A DNA stretch of 64,000 bases from Shewanella abyssi (GCF_023284025.1 NZ_JAKIKR010000018.1:22766-86765), one strand, 5' to 3'; counted from the first letter of the stretch, positions 37,511 through 46,049 are shown. Made by a program: numbers and translations. The notes: a model not told the origin generated them from the letters alone.

Positions 37511-37550
37511 GCCCGCATAAATAATAGTGTTTCTTTTTTGAGTGGTTTTT

Positions 37551-39488
37551 ATGAGCAATGTTGGCATCTTCAGCCCTAATGACAAGCCTGATAGCGCACC
37601 TCAGCCACCACTTGAGCGGAAATCTAACCGACTTGAGTTGTTAGCGCCCGCTAAAAACGCTGACTTTGGTATTGAAGCTATCCGCCATGGCGCCGATGCG
37701 GTTTATATCGGTGGCCCCGCTTTTGGTGCCCGTGCTAGCGCAGGCAACAGCGTCGAAGATATTGCCAGATTATGTACCTTTGCTCATCAATATCACGCCC
37801 AAGTGTTTGTTGCTATTAACACTATCTTGATGAATGAAGCTGAACTTGATGCGGCGCAGAAGCTCATCTGGCAGGTTTATGAAGCCGGAGCTGATGCATT
37901 GATTGTGCAAGACATGGGCATTCTTCAGCTCGACCTGCCGCCGATTGCGCTACACGCGAGTACGCAGATGGATAACCGCAATCCAGAAAAAGTCGCTTTT
38001 TTAGAGCAAGTAGGCTTCTCACAAGTGGTACTGGCGCGTGAACTTGGTTTAAGCCAAATTCGAGATGTAGCGGCTAAAACCAATATGCAGATTGAGTTCT
38101 TTATTCATGGAGCATTATGCGTAGCCTATAGCGGCCTTTGTAATCTCAGCCACTCTTTCAGTAACCGCAGTGCTAACCGCGGCGAATGCTCACAACTATG
38201 TCGGCTTCCGGGTGATTTAAAGACCCGTCAAGGTGAAGTGCTAGCGCAAAATGAACACCTTTTATCATTAAAAGATAATAACCAAACTGATAACCTTGAA
38301 GCCCTTATCGATGCTGGCGTACGCTCATTTAAAATTGAAGGGCGCCTTAAAGATCTGAGCTACGTAAAGAACGTGACGGCGCATTATCGTCAAGCGCTGG
38401 ATAAGATTATTGCAGCGCGTCCTCAGTTCAGTGCCTCTTCCCATGGTCGCTGCGAACATAGCTTTACGCCAGATCCTGAAAAAACCTTTAACCGCGGTAA
38501 AACAGACTACTTTGTCCATGAACGTAGCCAAGGGATGAATGACTTTCGCTCGCCAAAATATATTGGTGAAGAGATCGGCATCGTTAAACGCATTGGTAGT
38601 GACTTTATCGAGGTCAGCTCAGAGCACAGCTTTAATAATGGCGATGGTTTATGTTTTTTCACCAGTAATTTTGCTGAAGCCAAGCAGTCAGATGACAAAT
38701 TAAAAGGCTTGCGGGTTAACCGCGCTGATGGTCTTAAGTTGTTTGTATTGCGGATGCCAAAAGAGCTCAAAGTCGGTATGACCATTTACCGCAACCACAA
38801 CCAAGCATTTGAAGCGGTATTAGCCAAAGAATCGGCTAAGCGGATTATTGCTGTTGATGTGGTATTAGCTGATACTCAAGACGGCGTATCACTGACGATG
38901 ACGGACGTGCACGGTCACACGGCGAGCCAGAGCTTAGTTTTTGAAAAGAGTGCTGCAACCGACGTAGATAAGGCATTGCAGGGGCTACGCAAGCAACTAG
39001 GTAAGCTGGGCAGTACTGACTTTAAAGTACGTGCGATGAATATTGACACGGCGCAAGCTTGGTTTATCCCAACGTCAGTATTAAACGGCTTACGACGCGA
39101 TACTGTGGCGGCATTAGAGCTTGCTCGCGTTAATGGTTATCAACGCCCTAAAGCGTGGAAGTATAATCAAGACGCTGTGTATCCAGTGAAGCACCTAAGT
39201 TATTTAGGTAATGTCGCTAACGACAAAGCCAAGGCGTTTTATCAACGTCATGGGGTTATCGAAATTGAAGATACCTACGAGAAAAATGGCGTCACTGAAG
39301 ATGTACCATTAATGGTGACTAAGCACTGCCTACGCTTTAATTTCAACTTATGCCCGAAAGAGGTTCCTGGCATTAAAGCTGATCCTATGGTGTTAGAGAT
39401 AGGCAAAGATGTATTGAAGCTGGTTTTCGATTGCCCTAAATGTGAAATGCTAGTGGTTGCCGAAAACAGACAGGTACGTTCTGAGTAA
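37551..39488 (+). CDS. rlhA: 23S rRNA 5-hydroxycytidine synthase (U32 peptidase family, YdcP)
   Basis: The ATG at 37551 is preferred to GTG 37542. The 645-residue protein has the U32 peptidase-like domain: LELLAPAKNADFGIEAIRHGADAVYIGG, then FIHGALCVAYSGLCNLSHSF and RSANRGECSQLCR with the Cys cluster for an Fe-S site, and SFKIEGRLKD. A C-terminal DUF3656-type part follows, with a final CPKCEM. The length matches E. coli RlhA (653) and is too long for TrhP/YegQ (about 450). It hydroxylates C2501 of 23S rRNA. Confidence 0.88.
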   Translation: MSNVGIFSPNDKPDSAPQPPLERKSNRLELLAPAKNADFGIEAIRHGADAVYIGGPAFGARASAGNSVEDIARLCTFAHQYHAQVFVAINTILMNEAELDAAQKLIWQVYEAGADALIVQDMGILQLDLPPIALHASTQMDNRNPEKVAFLEQVGFSQVVLARELGLSQIRDVAAKTNMQIEFFIHGALCVAYSGLCNLSHSFSNRSANRGECSQLCRLPGDLKTRQGEVLAQNEHLLSLKDNNQTDNLEALIDAGVRSFKIEGRLKDLSYVKNVTAHYRQALDKIIAARPQFSASSHGRCEHSFTPDPEKTFNRGKTDYFVHERSQGMNDFRSPKYIGEEIGIVKRIGSDFIEVSSEHSFNNGDGLCFFTSNFAEAKQSDDKLKGLRVNRADGLKLFVLRMPKELKVGMTIYRNHNQAFEAVLAKESAKRIIAVDVVLADTQDGVSLTMTDVHGHTASQSLVFEKSAATDVDKALQGLRKQLGKLGSTDFKVRAMNIDTAQAWFIPTSVLNGLRRDTVAALELARVNGYQRPKAWKYNQDAVYPVKHLSYLGNVANDKAKAFYQRHGVIEIEDTYEKNGVTEDVPLMVTKHCLRFNFNLCPKEVPGIKADPMVLEIGKDVLKLVFDCPKCEMLVVAENRQVRSE

Positions 39489-39681
39489 TGGTTAGCTATT
39501 TTTGACCCAAAATGGTTTGGGTCTTTATTCGCAATTGTTTCTCCAAATCTATAAGTTAACTTAGACAGCCATAGTTAATGGCGCGTGTTAATGCGCCGTT
39601 CAACATGCAAGTGCACAACTCCCAAACTTCGGTATTGGGTGGGTGCCTAAGGCTTTATGTTATCAAAGTAGGGTTCGGATT

Positions 39682-40053
39682 ATGAGTATATTGATAATTG
39701 TTTTTGGACTATTAATGCTTTTAGCTGGAATGTCGCTCATTACTAACCCTGAAATTATAATCAGGGTGCTGAGAGAAAATGCTGATAAGCTTTGGTTGCA
39801 CATAGGTGCTGTTGGAGTAAGGCTAACACTTGGAGCCGTACTTATATATCAGGCTAGTGTTTCAAACTTTCCTGTAATAATGGAAGTCATTGGCTGGATA
39901 GCAATTTTCGCAGCAATAGTTTTTACGATTATGGGTCGCAACAATTTTAAACGTTTAATATCATGGGTATTCTCATTGGTGGAACCATTTGGTCGTATTG
40001 GTGGTGTCCTAGCGATATGTTTTGGGTCTTTCCTAATCTATGCATTTGTATAA
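39682..40053 (+). CDS. Small membrane protein, unknown
   Basis: The ATG at 39682 is used because the longer frame from 39643 lacks a ribosome site. The 123-residue product has four hydrophobic segments (1-21, 41-60, 65-85, 100-120) with short polar loops such as NPEIIIRVLRENADKLW. Family not recognised. AT-rich and flanked by palindromes (39560-39660 and 40065-40120) like cassette boundaries. Confidence 0.65.
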   Translation: MSILIIVFGLLMLLAGMSLITNPEIIIRVLRENADKLWLHIGAVGVRLTLGAVLIYQASVSNFPVIMEVIGWIAIFAAIVFTIMGRNNFKRLISWVFSLVEPFGRIGGVLAICFGSFLIYAFV

Positions 40054-40064
40054 AGACAACATAA

Positions 40065-40120
40065 CGAACAAGGATAGGCCGCGCGCAGCCGCGTCCTTAT
40101 CCCAAGTGTTGAACAAGCCC
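40065..40120 (+). repeat. attC-like hairpin after the small membrane protein gene
   Basis: ATAACGAACAAGGATAGGCCGCG, six bases, CGCGTCCTTATCC, then GTTGAAC. The GGATAGG/CCTTATCC and CCGCG/CGCGT arms pair, with AAC and GTT at the outer ends, as in integron cassette sites. It does not match the RYYYAAC/GTTRRRY cores exactly. Confidence 0.35.
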
Positions 40121-40138
40121 GAGTTTTCTGTGGTTATC

Positions 40139-40289
40139 AAATGCTGAGAGTTTGCGCTTTTATAATCCAGTGCAGATGCGGCAGAGGCCGTCGAAAACAG
40201 GGATGTTTTCGTTGAGCCTACATGGACGTACTAGTAGCGAGCCTCAGCAGCGTCTGCACATACGCTTGCCGCAGGCAATTGGAACCACT
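40139..40289 (+). repeat. Repeat family A, short copy (A3)
   Basis: It begins AAATGCTGAGAGTTTGCGCTTTTATAATCC and ends GGCAATTGGAACCACT. Inverted arms GTGCAGATGC (40170) and GCGTCTGCAC (40250) enclose the variable hairpin CGAAAACA-ggga-TGTTTTCG at 40192-40211. It lacks the 100 bp nested-palindrome block present in A1 and A2. Confidence 0.85.
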
Positions 40290-40353
40290 GCTGGTTGGGT
40301 AGCCCTCTGAGTTACTTTATTGATTATAAAGATAAGGCCTTACGGCCTAAAAG

Positions 40354-40458
40354 GTCGTGGCGCTTCGCCCACACCCGAACCAAGGGGGAAAGCGCTTGTC
40401 CCCCTTAGCAAACCCTCAGCGCCCCGGCGAAATTTAAAAAGCGAAATTTCCAACGGGG
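40354..40458 (+). repeat. Repeat family B, full copy (B3)
   Basis: All three hairpins are present: CGTGGCGCTTCGCCCACA, then CCAAGGGGG/CCCCCTTAG with the AAAGCGCTTGT loop, and CCCCGGCGAAATTT/AAATTTCCAACGGGG. H2 is one G-C pair longer than in B1 with both arms changed together. It is followed by a GACTAGATTCTGC spacer leading to A4. Confidence 0.85.
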
Positions 40459-40548
40459 AAGACTAGATTCTGCACGTTCATTTACATGTATCTCAGTTCT
40501 GGCATTTACTGAAAATATCTAGTTACAAGCATTAAAGCTTAAAACCCG

Positions 40549-40645
40549 AATGCTGAGAGTGTGCACTTTTCTAACCCAGTTTAGATACAGCTAAGGCCAT
40601 CCATACGAGGCGCCACCGTAGACAATTGGAACCAATATAGTCAGA
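40549..40645 (+). repeat. Repeat family A, degenerate copy (A4)
   Basis: AATGCTGAGAGTGTGCaCTTTTcTAAcCCAGTtTAGATaC and, later, GACAATTGGAACCAataTAGTC match both ends of family A. The central variable hairpin and the right GCGTCTGCAC arm are deleted. Confidence 0.65.
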
Positions 40646-40790
40646 AACTAATCGAATGATGATCACGACTAAACCTTACTCTGTACTCAATTTACCAATC
40701 AATTAGTCATCGAATACACATCACTATGTATCGATAATGTCCTTCCTACTTTGGTGTTATCTTTTAAAACAATAAGTTATAGTAGCAAGC

Positions 40791-40878
40791 AGAACATTAT
40801 CAAGACGCACTGATAATATTTAAAAATGCAGCAGCGATAAAAATGTTATCGCTGCGTCTGTTCAATAAGCTGTTATGT
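40791..40878 (+). repeat. attC-like site ahead of the 40.9 kb gene
   Basis: AACAT (40793) and GTTATGT (40872-40878) form the ends. AGACGCA (40803) pairs with TGCGTCT (40853). Inside, GCAGCGATAA-aaatg-TTATCGCTGC is a perfect 10 bp hairpin. The nested arms, the GTTATG end and the gene start 22 bases later resemble a Vibrio-type attC. No integrase is nearby, so this is inference. Confidence 0.4.
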
Positions 40879-40899
40879 TTACTAAGGATTTGAGATCTC

Positions 40900-41274
40900 A
40901 TGGAACGAAGTTATTTAATAACAATGTCACTATTAATACTCCATCAAATTGATGCTGCTTATTGGAAAGAGTGGGAAATGTTCTATTTACCTGGTGGCAT
41001 ACAGGGCTATTTATTCTTCAATTTACTCATTTTACCTATTCTACTAATAGGTTATAAAAGTATTATTGTAAGGAATGAAAATTCCGTTAGGTACTCCCTG
41101 CTATGTGCAGGTTCGGGTTGTTTAACATTCATTATTCATGCTGGGTTTATGTTTGCAGGGAGTCCTGAGTTTCATTTACCAGCTTCGTTGCTAATCATAT
41201 TTCTTTGTTTAATATCTTCACTGTTTCAAATAAAGCAAACCATAAAGTATAGTGGGCAACTATCGCAAGCCTAA
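40900..41274 (+). CDS. Small four-helix membrane protein, possibly DUF6713
   Basis: The 124-residue protein has four hydrophobic helices (5-15, 33-52, 66-88, 95-112). Its start reads LLILHQIDAAYWKEWEMFYLPGG; the HQxDxAYWKEWExF motif resembles DUF6713, judged from memory. Function unknown. It sits between attC-like palindromes, in AT-rich DNA, as a cassette gene would. Confidence 0.6.
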   Translation: MERSYLITMSLLILHQIDAAYWKEWEMFYLPGGIQGYLFFNLLILPILLIGYKSIIVRNENSVRYSLLCAGSGCLTFIIHAGFMFAGSPEFHLPASLLIIFLCLISSLFQIKQTIKYSGQLSQA

Positions 41275-41362
41275 TAATGGCATTTAAACGGAACTAAAAC
41301 AGTTGGTTAGGTTTCGCTACGCTCCACATTATAACCAACTATTTTATTCAAAGGAGTTAACG
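41275..41362 (+). repeat. Palindromic element after the 40.9 kb gene
   Basis: AGTTGGTTA (41301) pairs with TAACCAACT (41332-41340) around GGTTTCGCTACGCTCCACATTA. A related text, GGTTTCACTTCGCTTCACATTTTA, stands at 20761-20785 after the lipoprotein gene. Such cores are common in attC sites. Confidence 0.4.
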
Positions 41363-41448
41363 GTGCCATCCATAATAATTTTTCTTATTTTGCAAAGTGC
41401 CGCAAAAAAGCAGCCAACTTGCTCCGGCAGTTGTGGCGGGCGTTAGCA
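41356..41448 (+). repeat. attC-like site before the DUF2971 gene
   Basis: GTTAACGGTGCC at 41356 and GGCGGGCGTTAGCA ending 41448 can pair at the outside, and TGCCG/CGGCA pairs inside. GGGCGTTAG is the typical end of Vibrio-type attC. The first 25 bases recur at 42196-42220 just after the DUF2971 gene, so the gene is bracketed by the same motif. Confidence 0.45.
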
Positions 41449-41477
41449 ATTCAAGGGTTATAGTCAGGATACATTAA

Positions 41478-42191
41478 GTGATAATTGAACGTTTTATCAA
41501 TCTAAGCCAAGATGAACTAGACAAGCCAATCTATCGAATAATGCCAGTAAATAGGTTGCTCGAGAGTATTGTGAGTAAGCGCAATGTCCTAGTACCGCCT
41601 CATAAGTGGGATGATCCATTTGAAAACTTGTTGCTCAAACATAGAACAAAATTCGAAATAAAGTACATTGAAAAAAATGGTGAGCTAAGCCCAAGTAGTA
41701 GTAAGATTTATGGCCAATGTTGGACCTTGCACAGCGAAACAGATGCGATGTGGAGAATTTACTCCAACGATAAGAGTGGTGCAAAGGTAAAAACAACCCC
41801 AAGACTTCTACTGAATGCAATAAACGACTCTAACAATTCGAACGTATACATTGGTAGAGTTCAATATTTAAATCAACGTGATTTATTAGATAAGATAGAC
41901 GGCCTTAATGCATATACATCTGATAAAGATGTAGCTGAGTCATTGTTGTATAAGAGAAAAGAATTTAGCCATGAAAAGGAAGTGCGGCTTGTTCACACTA
42001 ATGGTAAAGGCGACATCCATAAGCATGCAATTAACCCTAACTCTCTTTTTGAAGAGGTTGTGTTTGACCCAAGAATTGATGACCATCTTTACGAAGCCTA
42101 TAAAGGTGCGTTACTTACACATGGCTACAGCGGAAAAATTGCAAAGTCATCCTTATATCGCCTACCTACCAAACTCATGCGTAGGAAATGA
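41478..42191 (+). CDS. DUF2971 domain protein
   Basis: GTG start at 41478 with an AGGAT upstream. The 237-residue protein follows the DUF2971 pattern: YRIMPVNRLLESIVSKRNVLVPPHKWDDPFENLL, then YGQCWTLHSETDAMWRIYS, a central VYIGRVQYL strand and FSHEKEVRLVH near 165, then FEEVVFDPRIDD. The family is of unknown function and is common in mobile and defence regions. Bracketed by attC-like text on both sides. Confidence 0.85.
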   Translation: MIIERFINLSQDELDKPIYRIMPVNRLLESIVSKRNVLVPPHKWDDPFENLLLKHRTKFEIKYIEKNGELSPSSSKIYGQCWTLHSETDAMWRIYSNDKSGAKVKTTPRLLLNAINDSNNSNVYIGRVQYLNQRDLLDKIDGLNAYTSDKDVAESLLYKRKEFSHEKEVRLVHTNGKGDIHKHAINPNSLFEEVVFDPRIDDHLYEAYKGALLTHGYSGKIAKSSLYRLPTKLMRRK

Positions 42192-42195
42192 GGTC

Positions 42196-42220
42196 GTTAA
42201 CGGTGCCTCCATAATAATTT
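42196..42220 (+). repeat. Second copy of the GTTAACGGTGCC motif
   Basis: GTTAACGGTGCC then TCCATAATAATTT repeats the start of the element at 41356 with one base missing, five bases past the DUF2971 stop. The far end of a full site is not seen here; it may be truncated. Confidence 0.5.
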
Positions 42221-42389
42221 GCGGTTTGCCTAGGTGGTTTCTAAGGGTTAACTCATGGGTATTTACGAGTTACTTTCCCATTGTATTTGACGACTTTTAT
42301 TGGATTAAATTCGTAATAGAGGTTAAGTTCTTAGCTGCTACATTGGTTTGTTGCAGAGATAACTTTGACTCAATATTAAGGGAAATAAA

Positions 42390-42764
42390 ATGGGATTGTT
42401 AGATTCGCTAATGGGGAATGCTTCAGAGGTTAACCTTGAAGAGCTGACAGAAGAGCTTAGCCCGATATTGGCTGACAATGAGTCGCTGAGCTTAGCCTAC
42501 AAGGTGGTTCGAGATATGTTTGTTTTTACCAATAAGCGGCTGATCTTAATCGATAAGCAAGGGATCACAGGCAAGAAGGTCAGCTATCATTCAGTGCCCT
42601 ATAAAGCGATAACCCATTTTGAAGTAGAAACAGCGGGCACATTTGATATGGATGCAGAGCTGAAGTTATGGATCTCTGGTCAGAAAGAGCCGTTAGTTAA
42701 GGAGTTAAAAAGAGGCACCGATGTGGTCGGCATTCAAAAAACCATTGCTAACTTTTCACTTTAA
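42390..42764 (+). CDS. PH-domain protein (bPH/YokE type)
   Basis: The 124-residue cytosolic protein has a short helical lead (MGLLDSLMGNASEVNLEELTEELSPIL) and then a bacterial PH-like barrel: LAYKVVRDMFVFTNKRLILIDKQGITGKKVSYHSVPYKAITHFEVE, ending in a helix (VVGIQKTIANF). FTNKRLILIDKQG is the family's hallmark. Ligand not known. The last 9 bp overlap the remnant ATPase gene on the other strand. Confidence 0.85.
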   Translation: MGLLDSLMGNASEVNLEELTEELSPILADNESLSLAYKVVRDMFVFTNKRLILIDKQGITGKKVSYHSVPYKAITHFEVETAGTFDMDAELKLWISGQKEPLVKELKRGTDVVGIQKTIANFSL

Positions 42765-42947
42765 ACCGCCTTCTAGCGCTAGGGCATTGACCACTCCACC
42801 TTGGGCTGTTTGCGCAAGTAATCTTAATGCTTTGTATAGGTTAGATTTACCACTGCCATTAGCGCCTGTGACGAGATTGAGCCGTGCTAGCGGAATAGTG
42901 ATGTCACGTAAAGAGCGATAGTTCTGAATGGCGAGTGTGGTCAGCAT
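42756..42947 (-). pseudogene. 5' fragment of an AAA/RecF-like ATPase gene
   Basis: Sixty-three residues starting MLTTLAIQNYRSLRDITIPLARLNLVTGANGSGKSN carry the beginning of an AAA_21-type ATPase with an intact Walker A (GANGSGKS). The protein should run to about 370 residues with signature and Walker B motifs, but stops after NALALEGGLK at the edge of the PH gene. A deletion joined it to that gene's end. Confidence 0.8.
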
Positions 42948-42964
42948 GGGTAACCTGTCTATTG

Positions 42965-43573
42965 TTACTTGGTGTAATGGCTAGGGTTTATTTTGGACGT
43001 CAGTGCATGATCTTGCCAGCGACCCGCGATTTTTAAGTAAGACTTGGCGACTCCTTCTTGCTCAAAACCTAATTTATTGAGCAAAGCGGCGCTGCGATTA
43101 TTAGTGACAATATAGTTTGCCATGATGCGGTGTAAGCCCATGCTATCAAAGGCATAGTTAATGGCAGCTTGCAGGACTTCAGACATATAGCCACGACCTT
43201 CATATCTCTTAGCGACAGAGTAGCCTAGATTACAGGCCTGAAAAACGCCCATTACGATATTACTGAAGTTACACACGGCAATGATCTCTGTCTTGCTTTT
43301 GTTGAGCGCTACAAGCTTAAGTGCACTGCCATTCTCAAACTGCTTAAGGTTTTCAGCAAGTTGTCGTCGCCAATATTCAATAGTATAAAACTCCTCAGCT
43401 CTCATGGGCTCCCACAGTGCGAGATGCGATTGGTTTTGCAGGTAGTAATCACCTATGAGCTCAGCGTCAACAGAGGTTAACATTACTAGGCTAGTTCTTT
43501 CTGTTTCTATCACTGGGGTAACCGTGCTTAAAGGGCTTTTACTTAATGGCTTTTTACTTAAAAGTCTGTCCAT
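42965..43573 (-). CDS. rimJ: Ribosomal protein alanine N-acetyltransferase RimJ-like
   Basis: The 202-residue GNAT enzyme has the RimJ pattern: ERTSLVMLTSVDAELIGDYYLQNQSHLALWEPMR, VCNFSNIVMGVFQACNLGYSV, the acetyl-CoA loop RYEGRGYMSEVL near 145, then HRIMANYIVTNNRSAALLNKLGFEQEGVAKSYLKIAGRWQDHALT. E. coli RimJ has closely matching segments and acetylates the N-terminus of ribosomal protein S5. Both ends of the alignment agree, so the start is accepted. Confidence 0.85.
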   Translation of the reverse strand: MDRLLSKKPLSKSPLSTVTPVIETERTSLVMLTSVDAELIGDYYLQNQSHLALWEPMRAEEFYTIEYWRRQLAENLKQFENGSALKLVALNKSKTEIIAVCNFSNIVMGVFQACNLGYSVAKRYEGRGYMSEVLQAAINYAFDSMGLHRIMANYIVTNNRSAALLNKLGFEQEGVAKSYLKIAGRWQDHALTSKINPSHYTK

Positions 43574-43631
43574 GACAAGCCGTCCAATTCTTATATGCTA
43601 TTTGTGGGTTAAATTCTATAAGCTGATGGAC

Positions 43632-44786
43632 TTAGAGCAACACATCACTGAGGACTCTTTGCCAGTTTTGCCCCATGATCTTATCGCGGTCATTGCTGCT
43701 AAAGCCGGCTTTGCCCAAGGCGAAGTCAATTCGATTCATGCGATCGATATGGTTCAGTTCAGGGATGACGACGTGTTCTGGCTCTACATCGTAACCTAGT
43801 ACCTTTTTCTCGCGCAGACTATGCCACCAACCGAGGTACTGTTTTACCCCTGCGGCATTATTGTTGTTCAGTTTGAGTAAGTTTTTCTGGCCGCGCAGTG
43901 GGTAGTCATTGGCAATGGCGACAGCATCAATACCACCGACATTAGCGACATGTTTAAGATGGTTAATATAGTGATCAACCGTTGGCACTCTGTCGTTAGT
44001 TAGCCAAAAGCTCATCATAAACACGCCGAATAAGCCGCCACTGTCAGCGATCGCTTTAATCACCTCATCTGGGCTGCAACGTGCATGATTGACCAATGCA
44101 CGCACTGCGCCATGACTTTGCACTATGGGAGCACGGCTAACCCTGGCGGTATCTAACGCTGCTTGCGGACTAGAATGGCTAACGTCGATGAGAATATTCT
44201 TGTCATTCAGCTTATTAATCAGCGCGTCACCGGCTTTGGTTAGCGGTAGGTTAAGCCCGCCACTGGCATTATTATCGAGTGCGCCACCACTAAACTTATT
44301 GCCGTAATGATGAGTCAGTTGCAGTGCTCTTAACCCATGACTATGAAACTCATCAACTTGGCTTAAGTCATTATCGATACTGCCCTCGACGCAATCCGAT
44401 CCTTGAATTTGAAAGAACACCGCGGTGCGATCAGATTGCTTGGCGCGCTTAATGTCATGGCCGTTAAGCCCCTGAATGAGTTTGTCACTGTTGGCTTCAA
44501 CGCGGCTTTTTGCCGCTTTTATGCTTTTAATACAAGCTTGATAAGTGCGTTTGTAGTTAGTGGTGCCATCAGGTTGTTTTATCGCTTCAATGGCTGAAAT
44601 ATCGCAAAGGTAAGCATCAATGTTTGACGCTGCTAAATCGGCGAGGTCATCGGGGAGAAAACAAAGACCATCAACAAACAGGCGTTTATTGTCTTTGGCT
44701 AATGCGGGCAGAGGGCCAAGCTGGCTTAAGAGCGTACCCGCGGCAAGTCCTTTAATAAGTTGACGTCGATTGATTAATTGCTGCAT
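43632..44786 (-). CDS. Peptidase M19-like protein with altered metal site
   Basis: The 384-residue protein begins with a twin-arginine-like signal (NRRQLIKGLAAGTLL). It follows the membrane dipeptidase fold, with DVSHSS (His204) and PIVQSHGAVRAL (His225). Other zinc ligands of the family are changed: the usual DGHxD is DGLCF (39-43), and the bridging Glu is Gln128 (QIQGSD). Two of the five usual ligands thus remain. It may have another metal site or be inactive. It is in its own transcription unit, divergent from the TRAP genes. Confidence 0.8.
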   Translation of the reverse strand: MQQLINRRQLIKGLAAGTLLSQLGPLPALAKDNKRLFVDGLCFLPDDLADLAASNIDAYLCDISAIEAIKQPDGTTNYKRTYQACIKSIKAAKSRVEANSDKLIQGLNGHDIKRAKQSDRTAVFFQIQGSDCVEGSIDNDLSQVDEFHSHGLRALQLTHHYGNKFSGGALDNNASGGLNLPLTKAGDALINKLNDKNILIDVSHSSPQAALDTARVSRAPIVQSHGAVRALVNHARCSPDEVIKAIADSGGLFGVFMMSFWLTNDRVPTVDHYINHLKHVANVGGIDAVAIANDYPLRGQKNLLKLNNNNAAGVKQYLGWWHSLREKKVLGYDVEPEHVVIPELNHIDRMNRIDFALGKAGFSSNDRDKIMGQNWQRVLSDVLL

Positions 44787-44992
44787 CGGTTTCTCCCACT
44801 GTAGGCGTTGATTCGGCTACTTTTATTGTTGTTTTTGCTTATAGTAGCCTATCTGCTAAAACTATTCGATATCTTGACAATGGTTGACCCTTAAGTGACT
44901 ATCGAGGCCAAATTGAAGTGAAATCATTAATAATTAAAGGCTTTTAAATCAAAGTCTAATATATAAAAGTTAACAAAATTAAGGGGAAGGCT

Positions 44993-45919
44993 ATGTTTCA
45001 TCGCGCGTTAGCACTTGCATTACTATTGGTATTGCCAGCGGCGGCTCAGGCCGAAAATTATTCGATTGGTACCGGTGGTCAAAGCGGGATCTATTACCCT
45101 TTTGGTGGGGCATTAGCCAAAGTATGGTCTGATAAAGTGCCTGAAGTGAATGTTAAAGCGGAAGTGACAGCAGCTTCTGTAGAGAACACCATCAAGGTGG
45201 TTCGCGGTGATATGATCGCCGGGATCGCCATGGGCAATGTGGTACTCGATGCCTATAAAGGCGAAGGTAAATTCAGAAGTGCCATGCCAGTGAATACCCT
45301 GTTCGCACTTTACCCAAACCTAGTACATGCCATCAGCTTAAAAAAGTCAGGTATTACTTCTCTGGATGATCTTAAAGGTAAGCGTATCTCTTTAGGCGCG
45401 CCTGCAAGTGGTACCGCTGTGACCTCTGCTGCATTGCTTGAATCAATCGGTATTGATGTTAAAAAAGATATCACTGCGGTTTATCTTAATTACGCCGAAA
45501 CGACTAACGCATTAGCCAACGGTCAAATCGATGCAGGCTTTATTGTCGGCGGCCAAGGTGTAGGCGCTGTGACTCAGGTTGCGTTAACCCATAAGATTAA
45601 TATTATCCCAGTATCTGCTGCCCAAAGCGCTGCATTTATCGCGAAAAATCCAGCTTATAGTCACTACACCATTCCTAGCGACGTGTATAACAATGTTGCT
45701 GCAGTATCGACGTTGAGCGTGTGGAATGTGATTGTAGTGAGTGCAAAAATGACTGATGAGATGGCATTTAACCTGACTAAAGCTGCCTTTGAAAATATGG
45801 GCGAAGTGCGAAAAGTCGTTAAAGTGGCGGATGCTACGACACCTGAAAATGCTAATCGCTTGAAAGGGGTGCCGTTACATCCTGGCGCGCAAAAGTACCT
45901 AGACTCTTTGAACAAATAA
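44993..45919 (+). CDS. TAXI-family TRAP transporter solute-binding protein
   Basis: The 308-residue periplasmic protein has a signal peptide (MFHRALALALLLVLPAAAQA^EN) and then the TAXI pattern: YSIGTGGQSGIYYPFGGALAKVWSD, VRGDMIAGIAMGNVVLDAYKG, GKRISLGAPASGTAVTSAALLE, and NGQIDAGFIVGGQGVGAV. It delivers its ligand, often glutamate-like or C4 acids, to the membrane permease encoded 130 bp downstream. A hairpin between the two may set their ratio. Confidence 0.93.
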   Translation: MFHRALALALLLVLPAAAQAENYSIGTGGQSGIYYPFGGALAKVWSDKVPEVNVKAEVTAASVENTIKVVRGDMIAGIAMGNVVLDAYKGEGKFRSAMPVNTLFALYPNLVHAISLKKSGITSLDDLKGKRISLGAPASGTAVTSAALLESIGIDVKKDITAVYLNYAETTNALANGQIDAGFIVGGQGVGAVTQVALTHKINIIPVSAAQSAAFIAKNPAYSHYTIPSDVYNNVAAVSTLSVWNVIVVSAKMTDEMAFNLTKAAFENMGEVRKVVKVADATTPENANRLKGVPLHPGAQKYLDSLNK

Positions 45920-45969
45920 GCTCTTTAATCATTAGCACTTATATTCTATAAGTGCATTGCAACATCGAC

Positions 45970-45993
45970 AAAGGCAACTAAGTAGTTGCCTTT
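45970..45993 (+). terminator. Hairpin between TRAP binding protein and permease
   Basis: AAAGGCAACT pairs with AGTTGCCTTT around AAGT (perfect 10 bp stem). No long T-tract follows, so it is more likely a partial terminator or an mRNA-stabilising end for the more abundant binding protein. Confidence 0.6.
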
Positions 45994-46049
45994 GCGTTAT
46001 TTAGGCCATTGAGTTGGCTCATACTAACTCTAAGCCTCAAGGATAATTT

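Noticed and set aside
40335..40349. AGGCCttacGGCCT hairpin as a terminator
   Set aside because: No T-tract follows and no gene ends there; it may belong to the A-to-B spacer.
41971..42402. Open frame of 143 codons overlapping the DUF2971 gene
   Set aside because: It overlaps a clear DUF2971 frame out of phase, and its tail lies in the intergenic spacer.
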